In this document: piece after piece, positions 28,064 through 38,840 of the stretch
How positions within the stretch are numbered: the first letter of the stretch is position 1
Layout of the letters: each line of letters begins with the position of its first letter
Source: Clostridium sp. 'White wine YQ'
GTDB lineage: Bacteria; Bacillota; Clostridia; Clostridiales; Clostridiaceae
Assembly: GCF_028728205.1 (NCBI RefSeq)
Contig: NZ_JAQYUU010000003.1
Coordinates: 1 to 64,000, forward strand
Reading direction: 5' to 3'
DNA length: 64,000 nt
Program-made: the position numbers and the translations under genes
Notes under the pieces: model-generated
Seen by the model: the letters and a program-made list of their open reading frames with translations, nothing else
Told to the model about the DNA's origin: nothing
Databases searched by the model: none

Positions 28064-31000
28064 TTAAACAACTTTATTCAACAATTCTTTTATTTCTTCT
28101 AATAAAGTTTCCTTTTTACCTTCACTTATTTTGTAAGCAAATGTCGGTTTTTCTCCAAGGTTAATATAAATTTTATTTTTGTAATTATCTAGTAAAGCTT
28201 TATATATATCTAGTTTTACTCTATCTCTACCTTGGAAAATAAATAATACCTTGTTATCTTTTTCTTTTACCTCTTCAACTCCAAGAATTTTTGCTTTGCT
28301 TTTTATATACGCTATGTCCATCAAATTAAATATTTCTGATGGAATTTTTGAATATCTATCATTCAGCTCTTCTTTTATATCATCATAATCTTCTTGATTT
28401 TCAATAGCTGCAATTTTTTTGTAGACTTCAATTTTCTGAATTTCGTCTTCAATATAATTCTCTGAAATAAATGCATCCACCTTAATATCTACTGTTGTTT
28501 CAATTGGCTCTTGATCTATTTCACCTTTAATTAATTTAATTGTATCTTCAAGCATTCTACAATACAAATCATAACCAACAGATGCCATGTGACCATGTTG
28601 AGCTGATCCCATCATATTTCCAGCTCCCCTGATTTCTAAATCTCTCATGGCTATTTTAAATCCAGAACCCAATTCTGTAAAATCCTTCAATGCTTTTAAT
28701 CTCTTTTCAGCGACTTCTGTAAGGATTTTATCTTTTTTATATACAAAATATGCATAAGCTATTCTGTTACTTCTACCTACTCTACCTCTAAGCTGATATA
28801 GTTGAGACAATCCCATTTTGTCAGAATCATAAACTATCATGGTATTTACATTAGGAATATCTATCCCAGTCTCTATGATAGTTGTACAGAGTAATATATC
28901 ATATTCTTTATTCATAAAGGCAATCATTTCTTTTTCAAGCTCTCGTTCAGTCATTTGCCCATGAGCAATTGTAACTTTTGCTTCAGGTATCAAATCCATT
29001 AAGTATTTAGCCATCTTTTCAATATCTTCAACTCTGTTATAAACAAAAAACGCTTGCCCACCTCTATTTAGTTCTCTTAATATTGCATCTCTTACTAATT
29101 GGTCGTTATGTTCAACTACATAGGTTTGTATAGGGTATCTTTCCTCTGGTGGTGTCTCTATTACCGAAATGTCTCTTACGCCTGTTAATGACATATGAAG
29201 TGTTCTTGGAATCGGAGTTGCGCTTAAGGTTAAAACATCAACATTCTTTTTTAAATTCTTTATTTTTTCTTTTTGAGTAACTCCAAATCTTTGCTCTTCG
29301 TCTACTATCAGTAAACCTAAATCTTTGAAAGAAATATCTTTGGATACGAGCCTATGGGTTCCAATTAATATATCTACATTTCCTTCTTTTAATGCCTTCA
29401 AAGTTTCTTTTTGCTTTTTAGCTGTTCTAAATCTACTTATCATGTCAATCTTAATTGGGAAATCAGAAAATCTCTTTCTCATGTTATTATAATGTTGTTC
29501 TGCCAAAATTGTTGTTGGTACTAAAAATGCTACCTGTTTCCCATCCATAACAGCTTTAAAGGCTGCTCTAATTGCTACCTCTGTTTTTCCATAACCAACA
29601 TCCCCACATAGAAGTCTATCCATAGGTTTATCAGATTCCATATCCTTCTTAATTTCTTCTAATGATGTTAGCTGATCTGGTGTCTCTTCAAATGGAAATT
29701 CATCCTCAAATTGTCTTTGCCATTGAGTATCTTTAGAATAAATATGTCCTCTTAATGTAGCCCTTGCTGCATATAGTTTCACCAATTCTTCAGCAATATC
29801 ATTTATAGAATTTCTTACCTTAGCCTTTGCCTTTTGCCACTCGGTACCACCTAATTTATTTATTTTAGGAGACTTACCTTCACTTCCTATATATTTCTGA
29901 ATCATGTCTAATTGATCAACAGGAACATATAGCTTATCACCTTTATCATATAAAATATCTAAGTAATCCCTTGTATGACCAGAAACCTCTATCTGTTTGA
30001 TTCCTTTATATACACCAATACCATGATTTACGTGAACAACATAGTCACCAGGTTTTAGTTCTCCAAAACTCTTTATCTTTCCTACACCTTTTTGCTTTGA
30101 AGGCTTTCTAGAAATCTTTCTTTTTGCTTCACCAAATACTTCTTTATCTGAAATTACACATAATCTTAATTCAGGATATTCAAACCCCTTAAGGAGATTA
30201 CCAAAGGTAATAACTACTTCTCCAAATTGAACTTCTTTAACCTCATCCCTATAAGAGCTCTCAATTCCTCTATCTCTTAAAGTATCTACCAGTCTTTCCC
30301 CTCTGCTTCTTGTTCCTGATAATATTAAGGTTTTAAAACCTTTTTGTTTTTTATCTTTTATATCTTCAATTAAAAAATCCAATTGTCCTTGATATTCATG
30401 AAGTGTTAGTTGTGTAAAATTATTTATTGCAAGAGGTCTAAGATACTCCCTGCCTTTAGCTAAAGCATCTATAGTTATTAATTCTTTATCTTCTAGCGCA
30501 TTATAAAGAATATCTTCCTCTATTAAAAGTTTTCCTTGAGAGGGGAGTATATCCCCTCTTGATAAAAACGAAGTATAATTTTCACCAAACTCATAATATA
30601 GACTTTCTAATCTACCTTTACACCTTTGGGTATCATCCATAACAACTAAATAATCATTAGTATACTGAAATAAACTCCAAGGATTCTCATATAAAAAAGG
30701 CATATAACTTTCTATAGTCTCGAATGTCCAAGTTTCCTTTAGAAGCTCAATATTATTTCTAACTATCGAATCTAGTTTTTCACATACCTCTTTTTCTTTT
30801 TTTCTTTTATTCTTAACCTCATTAAATTCACTTTCGATATTACGAATAGATCTTTCTAATGCTACTTTATCTAAGACCACTTCTTTAGCTGGAAAAATTT
30901 CAATTTCATCAACCTTAGAAACACTTCTCTGAGTTTCTAAGTTAAAGCTTCTTATTGACTCTATTTCATCTCCAAAAAACTCTATTCTATATGGTGTTCC

Positions 31001-31564
31001 ATATTGAATCGGAAACACATCTAATATTCCACCTCTTAAAGAAAACTGTCCTTTTCCTTCAACTATTTCCACAGCTTCATAGCCACTTTCAACTAATAAT
31101 GTTGTAAGTTCTTTTAAGTCATATTCATCTGAAATTTTTAATTTTACAAAATGACTTTCATAAAGTTCTTTTGGTGTATACAAGGATGCCAAGTTCTCTA
31201 TAGATGTGACTACTATCTTTTTCTTATTATTTAACATTTCCTTAAATACTTTAAGTCTTTCCCATCTCAAGTCCCCGGAAATAGCATCAATATTATAAAA
31301 AACCACTTCTTTTGCAGGCAAATAAAACACATTCATATGGAACAGGGAAAGATCTTCATACAGATTTTTCGCCTCCATATCCGAATGCGTTACAACTAAA
31401 ATAGATTTATGGTAATTTTCATAAACACCATTAATAAAATAGCTTTTACCAGAATCGCCCAAACCATACACTCCCACTGGAGTAGTATTTGAATCTAAGT
31501 TTTTAATAACTTCTTTAAATTTGTCGGAAGATTCTAGAGGTTCCATAATACCTCTTAATCTCAT
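28064..31564 (-). CDS. mfd: Transcription-repair coupling factor
   Basis: Mfd displaces RNA polymerase stalled at lesions and recruits UvrA. The ATG at 31564 (GGTGG 8 nt upstream) gives 1166 aa, the normal length; the GTG at 31576 and the ATG at 31546 are alternatives. Domains in order: UvrB-homology region at the N-terminus, RNA-polymerase interaction domain (PGDYVVHVNHGIGVYKGI), RecG-like translocase with Walker A GDVGYGKT (about 655) and DEEQ box (about 757), then the C-terminal TRCF domain. It follows pth closely, the pth-mfd order of Bacillus. Confidence 0.96.
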   Translation of the reverse strand: MRLRGIMEPLESSDKFKEVIKNLDSNTTPVGVYGLGDSGKSYFINGVYENYHKSILVVTHSDMEAKNLYEDLSLFHMNVFYLPAKEVVFYNIDAISGDLRWERLKVFKEMLNNKKKIVVTSIENLASLYTPKELYESHFVKLKISDEYDLKELTTLLVESGYEAVEIVEGKGQFSLRGGILDVFPIQYGTPYRIEFFGDEIESIRSFNLETQRSVSKVDEIEIFPAKEVVLDKVALERSIRNIESEFNEVKNKRKKEKEVCEKLDSIVRNNIELLKETWTFETIESYMPFLYENPWSLFQYTNDYLVVMDDTQRCKGRLESLYYEFGENYTSFLSRGDILPSQGKLLIEEDILYNALEDKELITIDALAKGREYLRPLAINNFTQLTLHEYQGQLDFLIEDIKDKKQKGFKTLILSGTRSRGERLVDTLRDRGIESSYRDEVKEVQFGEVVITFGNLLKGFEYPELRLCVISDKEVFGEAKRKISRKPSKQKGVGKIKSFGELKPGDYVVHVNHGIGVYKGIKQIEVSGHTRDYLDILYDKGDKLYVPVDQLDMIQKYIGSEGKSPKINKLGGTEWQKAKAKVRNSINDIAEELVKLYAARATLRGHIYSKDTQWQRQFEDEFPFEETPDQLTSLEEIKKDMESDKPMDRLLCGDVGYGKTEVAIRAAFKAVMDGKQVAFLVPTTILAEQHYNNMRKRFSDFPIKIDMISRFRTAKKQKETLKALKEGNVDILIGTHRLVSKDISFKDLGLLIVDEEQRFGVTQKEKIKNLKKNVDVLTLSATPIPRTLHMSLTGVRDISVIETPPEERYPIQTYVVEHNDQLVRDAILRELNRGGQAFFVYNRVEDIEKMAKYLMDLIPEAKVTIAHGQMTERELEKEMIAFMNKEYDILLCTTIIETGIDIPNVNTMIVYDSDKMGLSQLYQLRGRVGRSNRIAYAYFVYKKDKILTEVAEKRLKALKDFTELGSGFKIAMRDLEIRGAGNMMGSAQHGHMASVGYDLYCRMLEDTIKLIKGEIDQEPIETTVDIKVDAFISENYIEDEIQKIEVYKKIAAIENQEDYDDIKEELNDRYSKIPSEIFNLMDIAYIKSKAKILGVEEVKEKDNKVLFIFQGRDRVKLDIYKALLDNYKNKIYINLGEKPTFAYKISEGKKETLLEEIKELLNKVV

Positions 31565-31589
31565 ATGATACACCACCGTTCAAAAACTT

Positions 31590-32153
31590 CTATAGTGAAA
31601 AGCTATTATACTTATTCATAGCTTCAACTTCTCCGCTTTTAATTATTTCTTCTGCTGACTCTCCAGCAGCACTTATAACCTTTCTCAACATCTCTTGTTC
31701 CTCTTTTGAGAACTTACCTAAGACATGAGAAACTAAATCTCCTTTAGGTTGTCCTACCCCTACCTTAATTCTTGGAAAAACATCACTACCTAAATTTGTT
31801 ATAATACTTTTTATTCCGTTATGTCCTCCAGCACTTCCTTTACCCCTTATTCTTAGCCTTCCAACAGCCAAGCTAATATCATCATATATTACTATAATCT
31901 GCTCACTGGAAATTTTATAAAAGTTTATTACCTCTCTTATACTCTCCCCGCTAAGATTCATATATGTAGTAGGCTTAAGCAAAATAACTTTTTCACCCGC
32001 TATATTACCTTCTCCATATTCTGCTTTAAACTTTTTTTTGTTAATATTAATATTATTTTTTTCTGCTAAATTATCTATAACTTCAAACCCTATATTATGT
32101 CTTGTTCCTTTATACTCACTTCCTGGATTTCCAAGCCCCACAATTAAATACAT
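31590..32153 (-). CDS. pth: Peptidyl-tRNA hydrolase
   Basis: Cleaves peptidyl-tRNA released by stalled ribosomes. 187 aa with the N-terminal motif [20 protein letters not shown], in which His20 is catalytic, then [12 protein letters not shown], and [20 protein letters not shown] with its conserved Asp. ATG preceded by GGAGGG. First gene of pth-mfd. Confidence 0.96.
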   Translation of the reverse strand: MYLIVGLGNPGSEYKGTRHNIGFEVIDNLAEKNNININKKKFKAEYGEGNIAGEKVILLKPTTYMNLSGESIREVINFYKISSEQIIVIYDDISLAVGRLRIRGKGSAGGHNGIKSIITNLGSDVFPRIKVGVGQPKGDLVSHVLGKFSKEEQEMLRKVISAAGESAEEIIKSGEVEAMNKYNSFSL

Positions 32154-32327
32154 AGTTTCCCTCCAGACTACTTATGTTATGCAATTAAAAACTTTTAATG
32201 ATATAAATAATACATTAATAATGTTTCATTATGATGTCAAAACATAAAAAGTTGTTTCATAATTACATAGTTAATTATATCACTGAAATTATGATATTAA
32301 TCTCAATAATCTTCTTGATTTATATCT

Positions 32328-33494
32328 TTAAAGAGTTAAATTTATATCTACTAGCTGTCCGCTTCTTAAAATCTTACAGCTTATATTATCTCCAACATTA
32401 TATTTTTTAATAATCTTATCTAAATCTTCAATAGTTTTTATTTTTTCTCCGCCTACTTCTTTAATTATATCAGTAGGTCCAATACCTGCTTTTGCTATGT
32501 CACTATCTTGCATAACACTTTCTACATAAACTCCTTCATAAGTTTTTCCATCCTCAGACCTTATACTCCCACCAATAAAACCCAACTTTATCTTATCCGC
32601 ATTTCCTGTATCTATTATTGCCTCTATTATTGAAACTAGCTCACTTCCCCCAACTATCACAGATAAATTATTCTCACCATGCTCCTTTTGGAATTCCAAC
32701 GAACTAATTCCTATTACTTCCCCGTCTAAATTACATAATGGTCCACCATTATTATCCTTCGTTATTATAGTACTACTTTGAATGGAATTAAATGTTTTCT
32801 CAGCTTCTTCATCATGATTTATTGCTATTTCGATTCTATTTGATGTTACTACTCCAAAACTAGCAAACCCTACTTCACTGGCACTTAGAGGGTGTCCAAT
32901 TGAAACAACACGATCTCCCACAGCAGTTTTGTCATCTTTGTCTAGCTCACAAGCAGTATATCCTGTTCCTTCAATCTTAATAATTGCAATGTCTAAAGGC
33001 TCATACTTTCCTATAAACTTACCTTGCATTGGTTTGGTTCCTGGTGAAGAAAGCCCAACATATATGCTCTTTAAATTTTTAATAGAGCTAAAACTAGTTG
33101 CTATATATCCTCGAGAGTCTATAATCACTCCTGTTGCTCTATCTGTAAATGACTTATTTGTATTCAAGTTCTCCTTATTGTCACTTATAGTAACTAATGA
33201 TACGGAGGTTTTCTTTATTACTTTGGAAAGATAAATATTATTCAAAACATTTTCATAAGAAACATAATCATTTCCATAAATAGTGTTCAAGCCTAATTCT
33301 TTTATTTTCTTATTTATAATAATCTGAGATGTTATTACGCCTGTAATTACTGACAATAAAACGAGAAAAGTCCCCAGTGCAAATACCTTTAGAAAAATCT
33401 TACGTTTGTTCTTTTTTACACTTATAGATACTTTTCCTTCATCTCTTTTTTCACTTACATCAATATCATCTTTTTTTTCATTATTATTTAGCAT
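32328..33494 (-). CDS. HtrA-like membrane protein lacking catalytic His and Ser
   Basis: 388 aa: a charged cytoplasmic N-terminus, one membrane segment (about 33-58), a trypsin-like domain (about 95-290) and a C-terminal PDZ domain (about 305-385). The HtrA landmarks align but the triad is broken. The TNNHV position reads TSFSS (Ser136 for His), Asp is kept in PLDIAIIKI (Asp168), and GNSGG reads DNNGG (Asn249 for Ser). Both changes are in-frame codons in otherwise intact sequence. The gene follows the sensor kinase by 14 nt in an RR-HK-HtrA operon like walRK-htrA loci. Inference: a non-proteolytic binding or sensing protein. Confidence 0.82.
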   Translation of the reverse strand: MLNNNEKKDDIDVSEKRDEGKVSISVKKNKRKIFLKVFALGTFLVLLSVITGVITSQIIINKKIKELGLNTIYGNDYVSYENVLNNIYLSKVIKKTSVSLVTISDNKENLNTNKSFTDRATGVIIDSRGYIATSFSSIKNLKSIYVGLSSPGTKPMQGKFIGKYEPLDIAIIKIEGTGYTACELDKDDKTAVGDRVVSIGHPLSASEVGFASFGVVTSNRIEIAINHDEEAEKTFNSIQSSTIITKDNNGGPLCNLDGEVIGISSLEFQKEHGENNLSVIVGGSELVSIIEAIIDTGNADKIKLGFIGGSIRSEDGKTYEGVYVESVMQDSDIAKAGIGPTDIIKEVGGEKIKTIEDLDKIIKKYNVGDNISCKILRSGQLVDINLTL

Positions 33495-33508
33495 ATAATA
33501 CCCTCACT

Positions 33509-34930
33509 TTAGGTAGCTCTGGACAAAGTAAAAGTAAAAATTACTCCTTTTCCATCTTCACTATTTTGAACCCATATATCATTACCGTGCTGAGTAATGA
33601 TTTGTCTTACTATAGGAAGTCCTAACCCTGTACTAAGTTTATTAGTTCTCGATTTATCAGCCTTATAGAACCTCTGCCAAATATTATTCAAGTCTTCTTT
33701 AGAAATAGTTGGTCCATCATTATATATACTTATATATATCTTATTCAATTTAACCTTAGTATATATTTTGATATTTCCGCCTGAATATGAATATTTAATA
33801 GCATTATCAACTACATTAGTCACTACTTGAATTAGCCTATCCCTATCAGCTAAGGCAAAAATGCGTTTTTCTTCAAAAACCACATCTACCTTTAACTTTT
33901 TATCTAATGCTTTATTTTCCAAATTCATAACAACTCTTGTAATTAAACTATTTACTTCTACTTCACTTATTTCTAATTCTACCTTTCCTTCTTCCATGGC
34001 TGACATATCTAATAGTTTATTTATTAACCTTGTTAATCTCTGAATTTCATCATAAACAATTTTTAAATATTGATTTTCTTTATCTTTAGTAATAACTCCA
34101 TCTAGTATTCCTGCTATAAATCCTTTTATTGACGTAATTGGAGATCTTAACTCATGAGAAACGTTTGAGATAAACTCTCTTCTATTATTATCTACCTTCT
34201 CAAGAGAATCTGCCATTATATTAAATGACTCTCCCAATTCCCCTATTTCATCATTTGATCTAATTATTACTCTTTGACCAACTTCTCCCTTAGCTATTCT
34301 TTTTGAAACTGCATTTATTTCTGCTAAAGGCCTAATTAGAATATTTTGAGCAAGCAAATAAATCACCACTACAGATGATGCAATAGCAATAACAGCTGAA
34401 AACCATATAACAAGATAAACTTTATTGAGTGGAGCCCTAATCTGCTCTAGTGGGGTTACCATTACAATAAATCCATAAAAGTTTCCTTTGCTTATTATAG
34501 GTTTATAATATACATATTCTGACGAGTCTGAAAATCTCTCTTTAGGATCCTTTACCTCAACTGCTTTACCTGCCTTAAGTTCATCCATATTTTCTACTTG
34601 AAGCTTTGTATATTTTAAAGATTCGTAGCTTTTATCAGACACAGCATATACATACCCCATATTATCAGCTAAAAGAATATCTATAGAGAGGCTTCCGCTA
34701 ACATAATTCATTACATTATTTAATGAAGCTAATGAATTTTGCTTATTTGATAAGTAATCAATTGATGTTGATGAAATTAACTGAGCCTGATTGTCTAAAA
34801 GGCTTTTTCTTCTATCAAAAAAATATCCCTCAAACCAAAATGAAAGGCTAGCTGCAATTATAATAAAAGATAATGCAACTATACCTGTTACTGCAATAAG
34901 CAATTTTGAAACTAAGCTCTCTCTTTTCAT
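33509..34930 (-). CDS. Sensor histidine kinase (WalK-like operon position)
   Basis: 473 aa: membrane segment 1 (about 9-32), an extracytoplasmic sensor domain (about 33-165), membrane segment 2 (about 171-193), HAMP (about 194-246), HisKA with SNVSHELRSP (His259) and HATPase with VVDNAIKYS, NDGPTISKED and STGLGLPIVRQI. No PAS domain is evident between HAMP and HisKA, unlike Bacillus WalK. It overlaps functionally with the response regulator (3-nt gap) and is followed by the degenerate HtrA gene. The signal is unknown; the neighbourhood suggests envelope sensing. Confidence 0.87.
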   Translation of the reverse strand: MKRESLVSKLLIAVTGIVALSFIIIAASLSFWFEGYFFDRRKSLLDNQAQLISSTSIDYLSNKQNSLASLNNVMNYVSGSLSIDILLADNMGYVYAVSDKSYESLKYTKLQVENMDELKAGKAVEVKDPKERFSDSSEYVYYKPIISKGNFYGFIVMVTPLEQIRAPLNKVYLVIWFSAVIAIASSVVVIYLLAQNILIRPLAEINAVSKRIAKGEVGQRVIIRSNDEIGELGESFNIMADSLEKVDNNRREFISNVSHELRSPITSIKGFIAGILDGVITKDKENQYLKIVYDEIQRLTRLINKLLDMSAMEEGKVELEISEVEVNSLITRVVMNLENKALDKKLKVDVVFEEKRIFALADRDRLIQVVTNVVDNAIKYSYSGGNIKIYTKVKLNKIYISIYNDGPTISKEDLNNIWQRFYKADKSRTNKLSTGLGLPIVRQIITQHGNDIWVQNSEDGKGVIFTFTLSRAT

Positions 34931-34933
34931 TTG

Positions 34934-35620
34934 CTACTTCACCTCGAATTTATAACCTACCCCCCAAACAGTCTCAATTTGCCAAGTGCTACCCTCAGGA
35001 AGTTTTTCTCTTAATCTTTTCACATGAACATCTACAGTTCTAGAGTCTCCTGGATAATCATATCCCCAAACCTCACATAAAAGTTGTTCCCTTGTAAATA
35101 CTTTATTTTTATTTGATGCTAAGTAGTACAATAACTCAAATTCTTTTGGTGGCATTTTTATTTCAGTTCCTTTATAAACTACATTATAAGAGTTCGCATC
35201 CACACTTAAATCTGAATAGCTTATTACTTCTTTATTTGAAGGATCTGAGGTATATCTTCTAAGTACTGCCTTTACTCTAGCCAAAAGTTCTTTAGGCTCA
35301 AAAGGTTTTACTATATAGTCGTCTGCCCCTAATTCTAAAGCAAGTACTTTGTCAAAAGTATCCCCCTTTGCAGTTAGCATAATAACAGGTGTTTCTCCTT
35401 CTTTTCTAATCCACTTAAGTACATCTATTCCATCTATATTAGGAAGCATTATATCAAGCAAAACTAAATCTGGTTTATATTCCATAAAAGTTTCTTGTAC
35501 ATCCTTCCCATTATATACAACCTTACTATCATAATTTGCACTATTTAAATACATCTTAATTAACTCACAAATATTTTCATCGTCGTCCACTACTAATATT
35601 TTACCGATTGTTCCTTCCAT
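34934..35620 (-). CDS. OmpR-family response regulator (WalR-like)
   Basis: The ATG at 35620 with GGAG about 7 nt upstream gives 228 aa; the ORF start at 35641 itself overlaps the ribosome site. The receiver domain (KILVVDDDENICEL; phosphoacceptor Asp in LVLLDIMLPN; Lys in YIVKPFEP) is followed by a winged-helix DNA-binding domain (LLCEVWGYDYPGDSRTVDVHVKRLREKL). A WalR-like direct repeat lies directly upstream at 35650-35666. First gene of the RR-HK-HtrA-like operon. Confidence 0.9.
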   Translation of the reverse strand: MEGTIGKILVVDDDENICELIKMYLNSANYDSKVVYNGKDVQETFMEYKPDLVLLDIMLPNIDGIDVLKWIRKEGETPVIMLTAKGDTFDKVLALELGADDYIVKPFEPKELLARVKAVLRRYTSDPSNKEVISYSDLSVDANSYNVVYKGTEIKMPPKEFELLYYLASNKNKVFTREQLLCEVWGYDYPGDSRTVDVHVKRLREKLPEGSTWQIETVWGVGYKFEVK

Positions 35621-35649
35621 TCTTATCTCCACTCCTTTCATATAAATAA

Positions 35650-35666
35650 TTTACCACAAGTTTACA
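35650..35666 (-). promoter_or_regulatory. WalR-like direct repeat upstream of the response regulator
   Basis: The minus strand reads TGTAAA-CTTGT-GGTAAA. The published WalR/YycF consensus is two TGTWAH hexamers with 5-nt spacing; here 11 of 12 positions match. It is about 30 nt before the gene start. An inverted copy of its TTATGTAAA segment is found at 35661-35669 against 35709-35717. Confidence 0.45.
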
Positions 35667-35738
35667 TAATAAAATATAGTTTTTATAATATTGTAGCTTT
35701 TTTTTAACTTATGTAAAGATACCAAATAATATTTAATG

Positions 35739-35765
35739 AAAAAAGGATGGCAAGTCATGCCATCC
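35739..35765 (-). terminator. prs terminator
   Basis: GGATGGCA/TGCCATCC with loop AGTCA, followed by six T residues on the minus strand. Confidence 0.87.
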
Positions 35766-35849
35766 TCTTTTAATATAAGTAACTTTCAATTTTAATTTCC
35801 ATACGCAACTTAAAATTTTCACTTATCAATACTATATAACTTATATGTA

Positions 35850-36809
35850 TTAAGCTTCAAATAATTTACTTAATGGTTCCTCATCATAGATCCTCTTAAT
35901 TGCTTCTGCAAATAGAGGTGCTACTGAAATAGACTTAAATTTATCTAAATCATTTCTTTCTGGTAGTGCTATAGTATCTAGCATAATTAACTCTTCAATT
36001 GCACTTGCATTGATTCTGTCAAATGCAGGACCAGATAAAACACCATGAGTACAGCATGCATATACATTAGTTGCTCCTAAATCTTTTAAAGCATTTGCTG
36101 CATTAGCAATCGTTCCTGCAGTATCAATCATATCATCGATAAGTATACATGCCTTACCTTTAACTTCTCCGATAATATTCATTATTTCTGATACGTTAGC
36201 TTTTGGTCTTCTCTTATCAATTATAGCAATTGGTGCATGTAACTTATCTGCAAACTTTCTAGCTCTTGTAACACTTCCTAAATCAGGAGATACTACTACA
36301 ACATCTTCTCTATCTTCAAATCCTTTTTCAACAAAGTATCTAGCTAGTATAGGTGATCCTAATAAATGATCTACTGGTATATCAAAATATCCTTGTATTT
36401 GAGCGGCATGTAAATCCATTGTTAAAACTCTATCTGCCCCTGCAGTAGTTAATATATCAGCAACTAGTTTTGCAGTGATTGGGTCTCTAGATTTTGCCTT
36501 TCTATCTTGTCTTGCATAACCATAGTATGGAATAACAGCTGTTATTCTTCCTGCTGATGCTCTTTTAAGCGCATCAATCATAATTAGCAATTCCATAAGA
36601 TTGTTATTAACTGGTGAATTAGTTGATTGAACTACGAACACCTCTTGTCCTCTAACAGTCTCATTAATATCTACGCATATTTCTCCATCGCTGAAGGTTC
36701 CTACCTTCGCATTACCCACTGGCACCCCTAATATATCAGCTATGTCTTTTGCAAGTTTTGGATGTGAATTTCCAGTGAAAATTTTAATATTTCTTCCATG
36801 GGTAATCAT
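35850..36809 (-). CDS. prs: Ribose-phosphate pyrophosphokinase (PRPP synthetase)
   Basis: Makes PRPP from ribose-5-phosphate and ATP, supplying purR, hpt and nucleotide synthesis. 319 aa, a typical class I enzyme: [17 protein letters not shown], catalytic-flap region [16 protein letters not shown], ribose-phosphate segment [17 protein letters not shown], and the PRPP loop [14 protein letters not shown]. It is about 50 nt after glmU, the conserved glmU-prs pair. Confidence 0.96.
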   Translation of the reverse strand: MITHGRNIKIFTGNSHPKLAKDIADILGVPVGNAKVGTFSDGEICVDINETVRGQEVFVVQSTNSPVNNNLMELLIMIDALKRASAGRITAVIPYYGYARQDRKAKSRDPITAKLVADILTTAGADRVLTMDLHAAQIQGYFDIPVDHLLGSPILARYFVEKGFEDREDVVVVSPDLGSVTRARKFADKLHAPIAIIDKRRPKANVSEIMNIIGEVKGKACILIDDMIDTAGTIANAANALKDLGATNVYACCTHGVLSGPAFDRINASAIEELIMLDTIALPERNDLDKFKSISVAPLFAEAIKRIYDEEPLSKLFEA

Positions 36810-36859
36810 TCCTTAGAATACCTCCTTAATATATTTTAAAAAGTGCCTTTGTAAAATTG

Positions 36860-38227
36860 TTATTTTTTAAGCCCTTTTTTATTAACCCATCCCTCAATGT
36901 TTGTTTGTTTTGCTCTTGCAATAGCAAGACTACCTTCTGGGACTTCTTTTGTTATAGTTGAACCTGCAGCAATATAAGTATTATCCTTAACTTCTACAGG
37001 AGAAACTAAATTCGTATTGCATCCTATAAATGAATTGTTGCCTATTTTTGTTTTATGCTTATTCTTACCATCATAGTTAACAACAACTGTTCCACAACCA
37101 AAGTTACAGCTTTCTCCTACTTCTGCATCACCAATGTAGGTTAAATGTGATACTTTAGTGTTATTTCCAATAGTTGATTTTTTTATTTCAACAAAGTCAC
37201 CTATTCTAACTTTTTCGCCAATTACTGATTCTGGTCTAATATATGCAAATGGACCTACAGTAGTATTTCCACCAATCTTACTATCTAAAATTACTGAACT
37301 TTGAATCTCTACATTATCTCCAATTTTAGAATTACTAATTCTTGAATTAGGATATAACATACAATCAGTGCCTATTTCAGTATTTCCTTCTATAACATTA
37401 CCTGGATAAATAATTGTATCTTGACCAATAGTTACATCAATTCCAATGTAAGTTGATTTAGGATCAATAATAGTTACCCCATTTTCTAAATGCTTATTAT
37501 TTATTCTTTCTTTCATTATCTCTTCTGCTTTAGCTAATTCAACTCTTGAATTAACCCCTAAGGTTTCTTCAAACTCTGTAACCAATGCGCCTACTTTTTC
37601 CTCTTGGTTTTTTAGTATTCCTATAACATCAGTTAAATAATACTCTCCTTGAGCATTATCATTTGACAACTTATCTAAAGCCTCTACTAGTGATTTTATA
37701 TTAAAGCAGTACATTCCTGCATTTATTTCTTTTGTCTCTAATTCACTCTCATTACAATCTTTATGTTCTACAATTTTTTCAACACTATCTCCACTTCTAA
37801 TTATTCTTCCATACCCAGCTGGATTATCGATTATAGAAGTTAATAATGTTGCAGAATTTCCTTCTGTTATATGCTTATTTATTAAGCTTTCTACAGTTTC
37901 ATTTTTTACCAATGGTGCATCACCAGTAAATATTGCAACTACACCATCTTTATCCTCTAAGAAATCCTTAGCACATATAACTGCATGCCCTGTTCCTAAT
38001 TGTTCTGATTGTATTGAATAACTCACATTCTTTTCTTGAGTCATTTCTTGTACAAGTTCTGCACCTTTTCCAATTATAACATTAACATCTTGTATTTTAG
38101 CCATTCTCATAGTGTCTATTACATGATTAACCATTTCCTTACCACATACTTTATGCAGTACCTTAGGTAGGTTTGATTTTATTCTCTTTCCTTGCCCTGC
38201 TGCTAGGATTAAAGCACAACTATACAT
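36860..38227 (-). CDS. glmU: Bifunctional GlmU (GlcNAc-1-P uridyltransferase/GlcN-1-P acetyltransferase)
   Basis: Makes UDP-GlcNAc for peptidoglycan. The ATG at 38227 has GAGGTG 6 nt upstream and gives 455 aa, the family norm. The N-terminal pyrophosphorylase starts [20 protein letters not shown]. The C-terminal left-handed beta-helix shows hexapeptide repeats ([27 protein letters not shown]) and the acetyltransferase region [18 protein letters not shown]. Downstream of spoVG but separated by a terminator. Confidence 0.96.
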   Translation of the reverse strand: MYSCALILAAGQGKRIKSNLPKVLHKVCGKEMVNHVIDTMRMAKIQDVNVIIGKGAELVQEMTQEKNVSYSIQSEQLGTGHAVICAKDFLEDKDGVVAIFTGDAPLVKNETVESLINKHITEGNSATLLTSIIDNPAGYGRIIRSGDSVEKIVEHKDCNESELETKEINAGMYCFNIKSLVEALDKLSNDNAQGEYYLTDVIGILKNQEEKVGALVTEFEETLGVNSRVELAKAEEIMKERINNKHLENGVTIIDPKSTYIGIDVTIGQDTIIYPGNVIEGNTEIGTDCMLYPNSRISNSKIGDNVEIQSSVILDSKIGGNTTVGPFAYIRPESVIGEKVRIGDFVEIKKSTIGNNTKVSHLTYIGDAEVGESCNFGCGTVVVNYDGKNKHKTKIGNNSFIGCNTNLVSPVEVKDNTYIAAGSTITKEVPEGSLAIARAKQTNIEGWVNKKGLKK

Positions 38228-38487
38228 TAATACACCTCTATGTTCTTTCACTTAATTTTAAGTTGAATTATGATATTTTTTAACGTACCTATTATATTAT
38301 AGGTTATTAAATCTACTATTTCAACATAATCTAACGAAATCTTCATATCCCTAATTTTCTGAATTTTACAGCAAATTCTACAATACAGGTACTGCTTAAA
38401 GCATAGCTAATTTTTATATTTTTTAAATTATAGTTTAATGTAACTTTGTGTAATTTTATAGGTTACTATTCTTTTTCTTCTAAAAGT

Positions 38488-38514
38488 AAAAAAAGGAAGC
38501 TCTGCTTCCTTTTT
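38488..38514 (-). terminator. spoVG terminator
   Basis: AAAAAGGAAGC/GCTTCCTTTTT with a 3-nt loop and T-rich tail on the minus strand. Confidence 0.87.
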
Positions 38515-38523
38515 TATACATGA

Positions 38524-38808
38524 TTATTCCTGTACAGACTCTTCATCTTCTTCTACTTTGGCTTTTTCATATTCATCCAAAATAGCATTTTGAATCTTTT
38601 CTCTAGTCTCTGTATTTATTGGATGCGCTATATCTTTAAACTCCCCATCAGGAGTTTTTCTACTTGGCATTGCAATAAATAGACCATTTTGTCCTTCAAT
38701 AACTTTAATGTCATGTACAACAAACTCGTTATCGAAAGTAACAGAAACTATAGCCTTCATCTTTCCTTCAGCAGCTATTTTTCTTATTCTTACGTCTGTG
38801 ATTTGCAT
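38524..38808 (-). CDS. spoVG: SpoVG family DNA/RNA-binding regulator
   Basis: 94 aa with the highly conserved opening [20 protein letters not shown] and [23 protein letters not shown]. SpoVG is a small nucleic-acid-binding regulator that affects asymmetric septation and, in other genera, virulence genes. A strong sigma-H promoter match precedes it. It lies between purR and glmU as in Bacillus. Confidence 0.96.
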   Translation of the reverse strand: MQITDVRIRKIAAEGKMKAIVSVTFDNEFVVHDIKVIEGQNGLFIAMPSRKTPDGEFKDIAHPINTETREKIQNAILDEYEKAKVEEDEESVQE

Positions 38809-38840
38809 TTCACTACACCTCCAGTTGTTTATTGTAGTTT

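Noticed and set aside
32328..33494. Broken HtrA triad as a frameshift or pseudogene
   Set aside because: The frame is intact over the full length with a good ribosome site, and both changed positions are ordinary codons in a conserved context.
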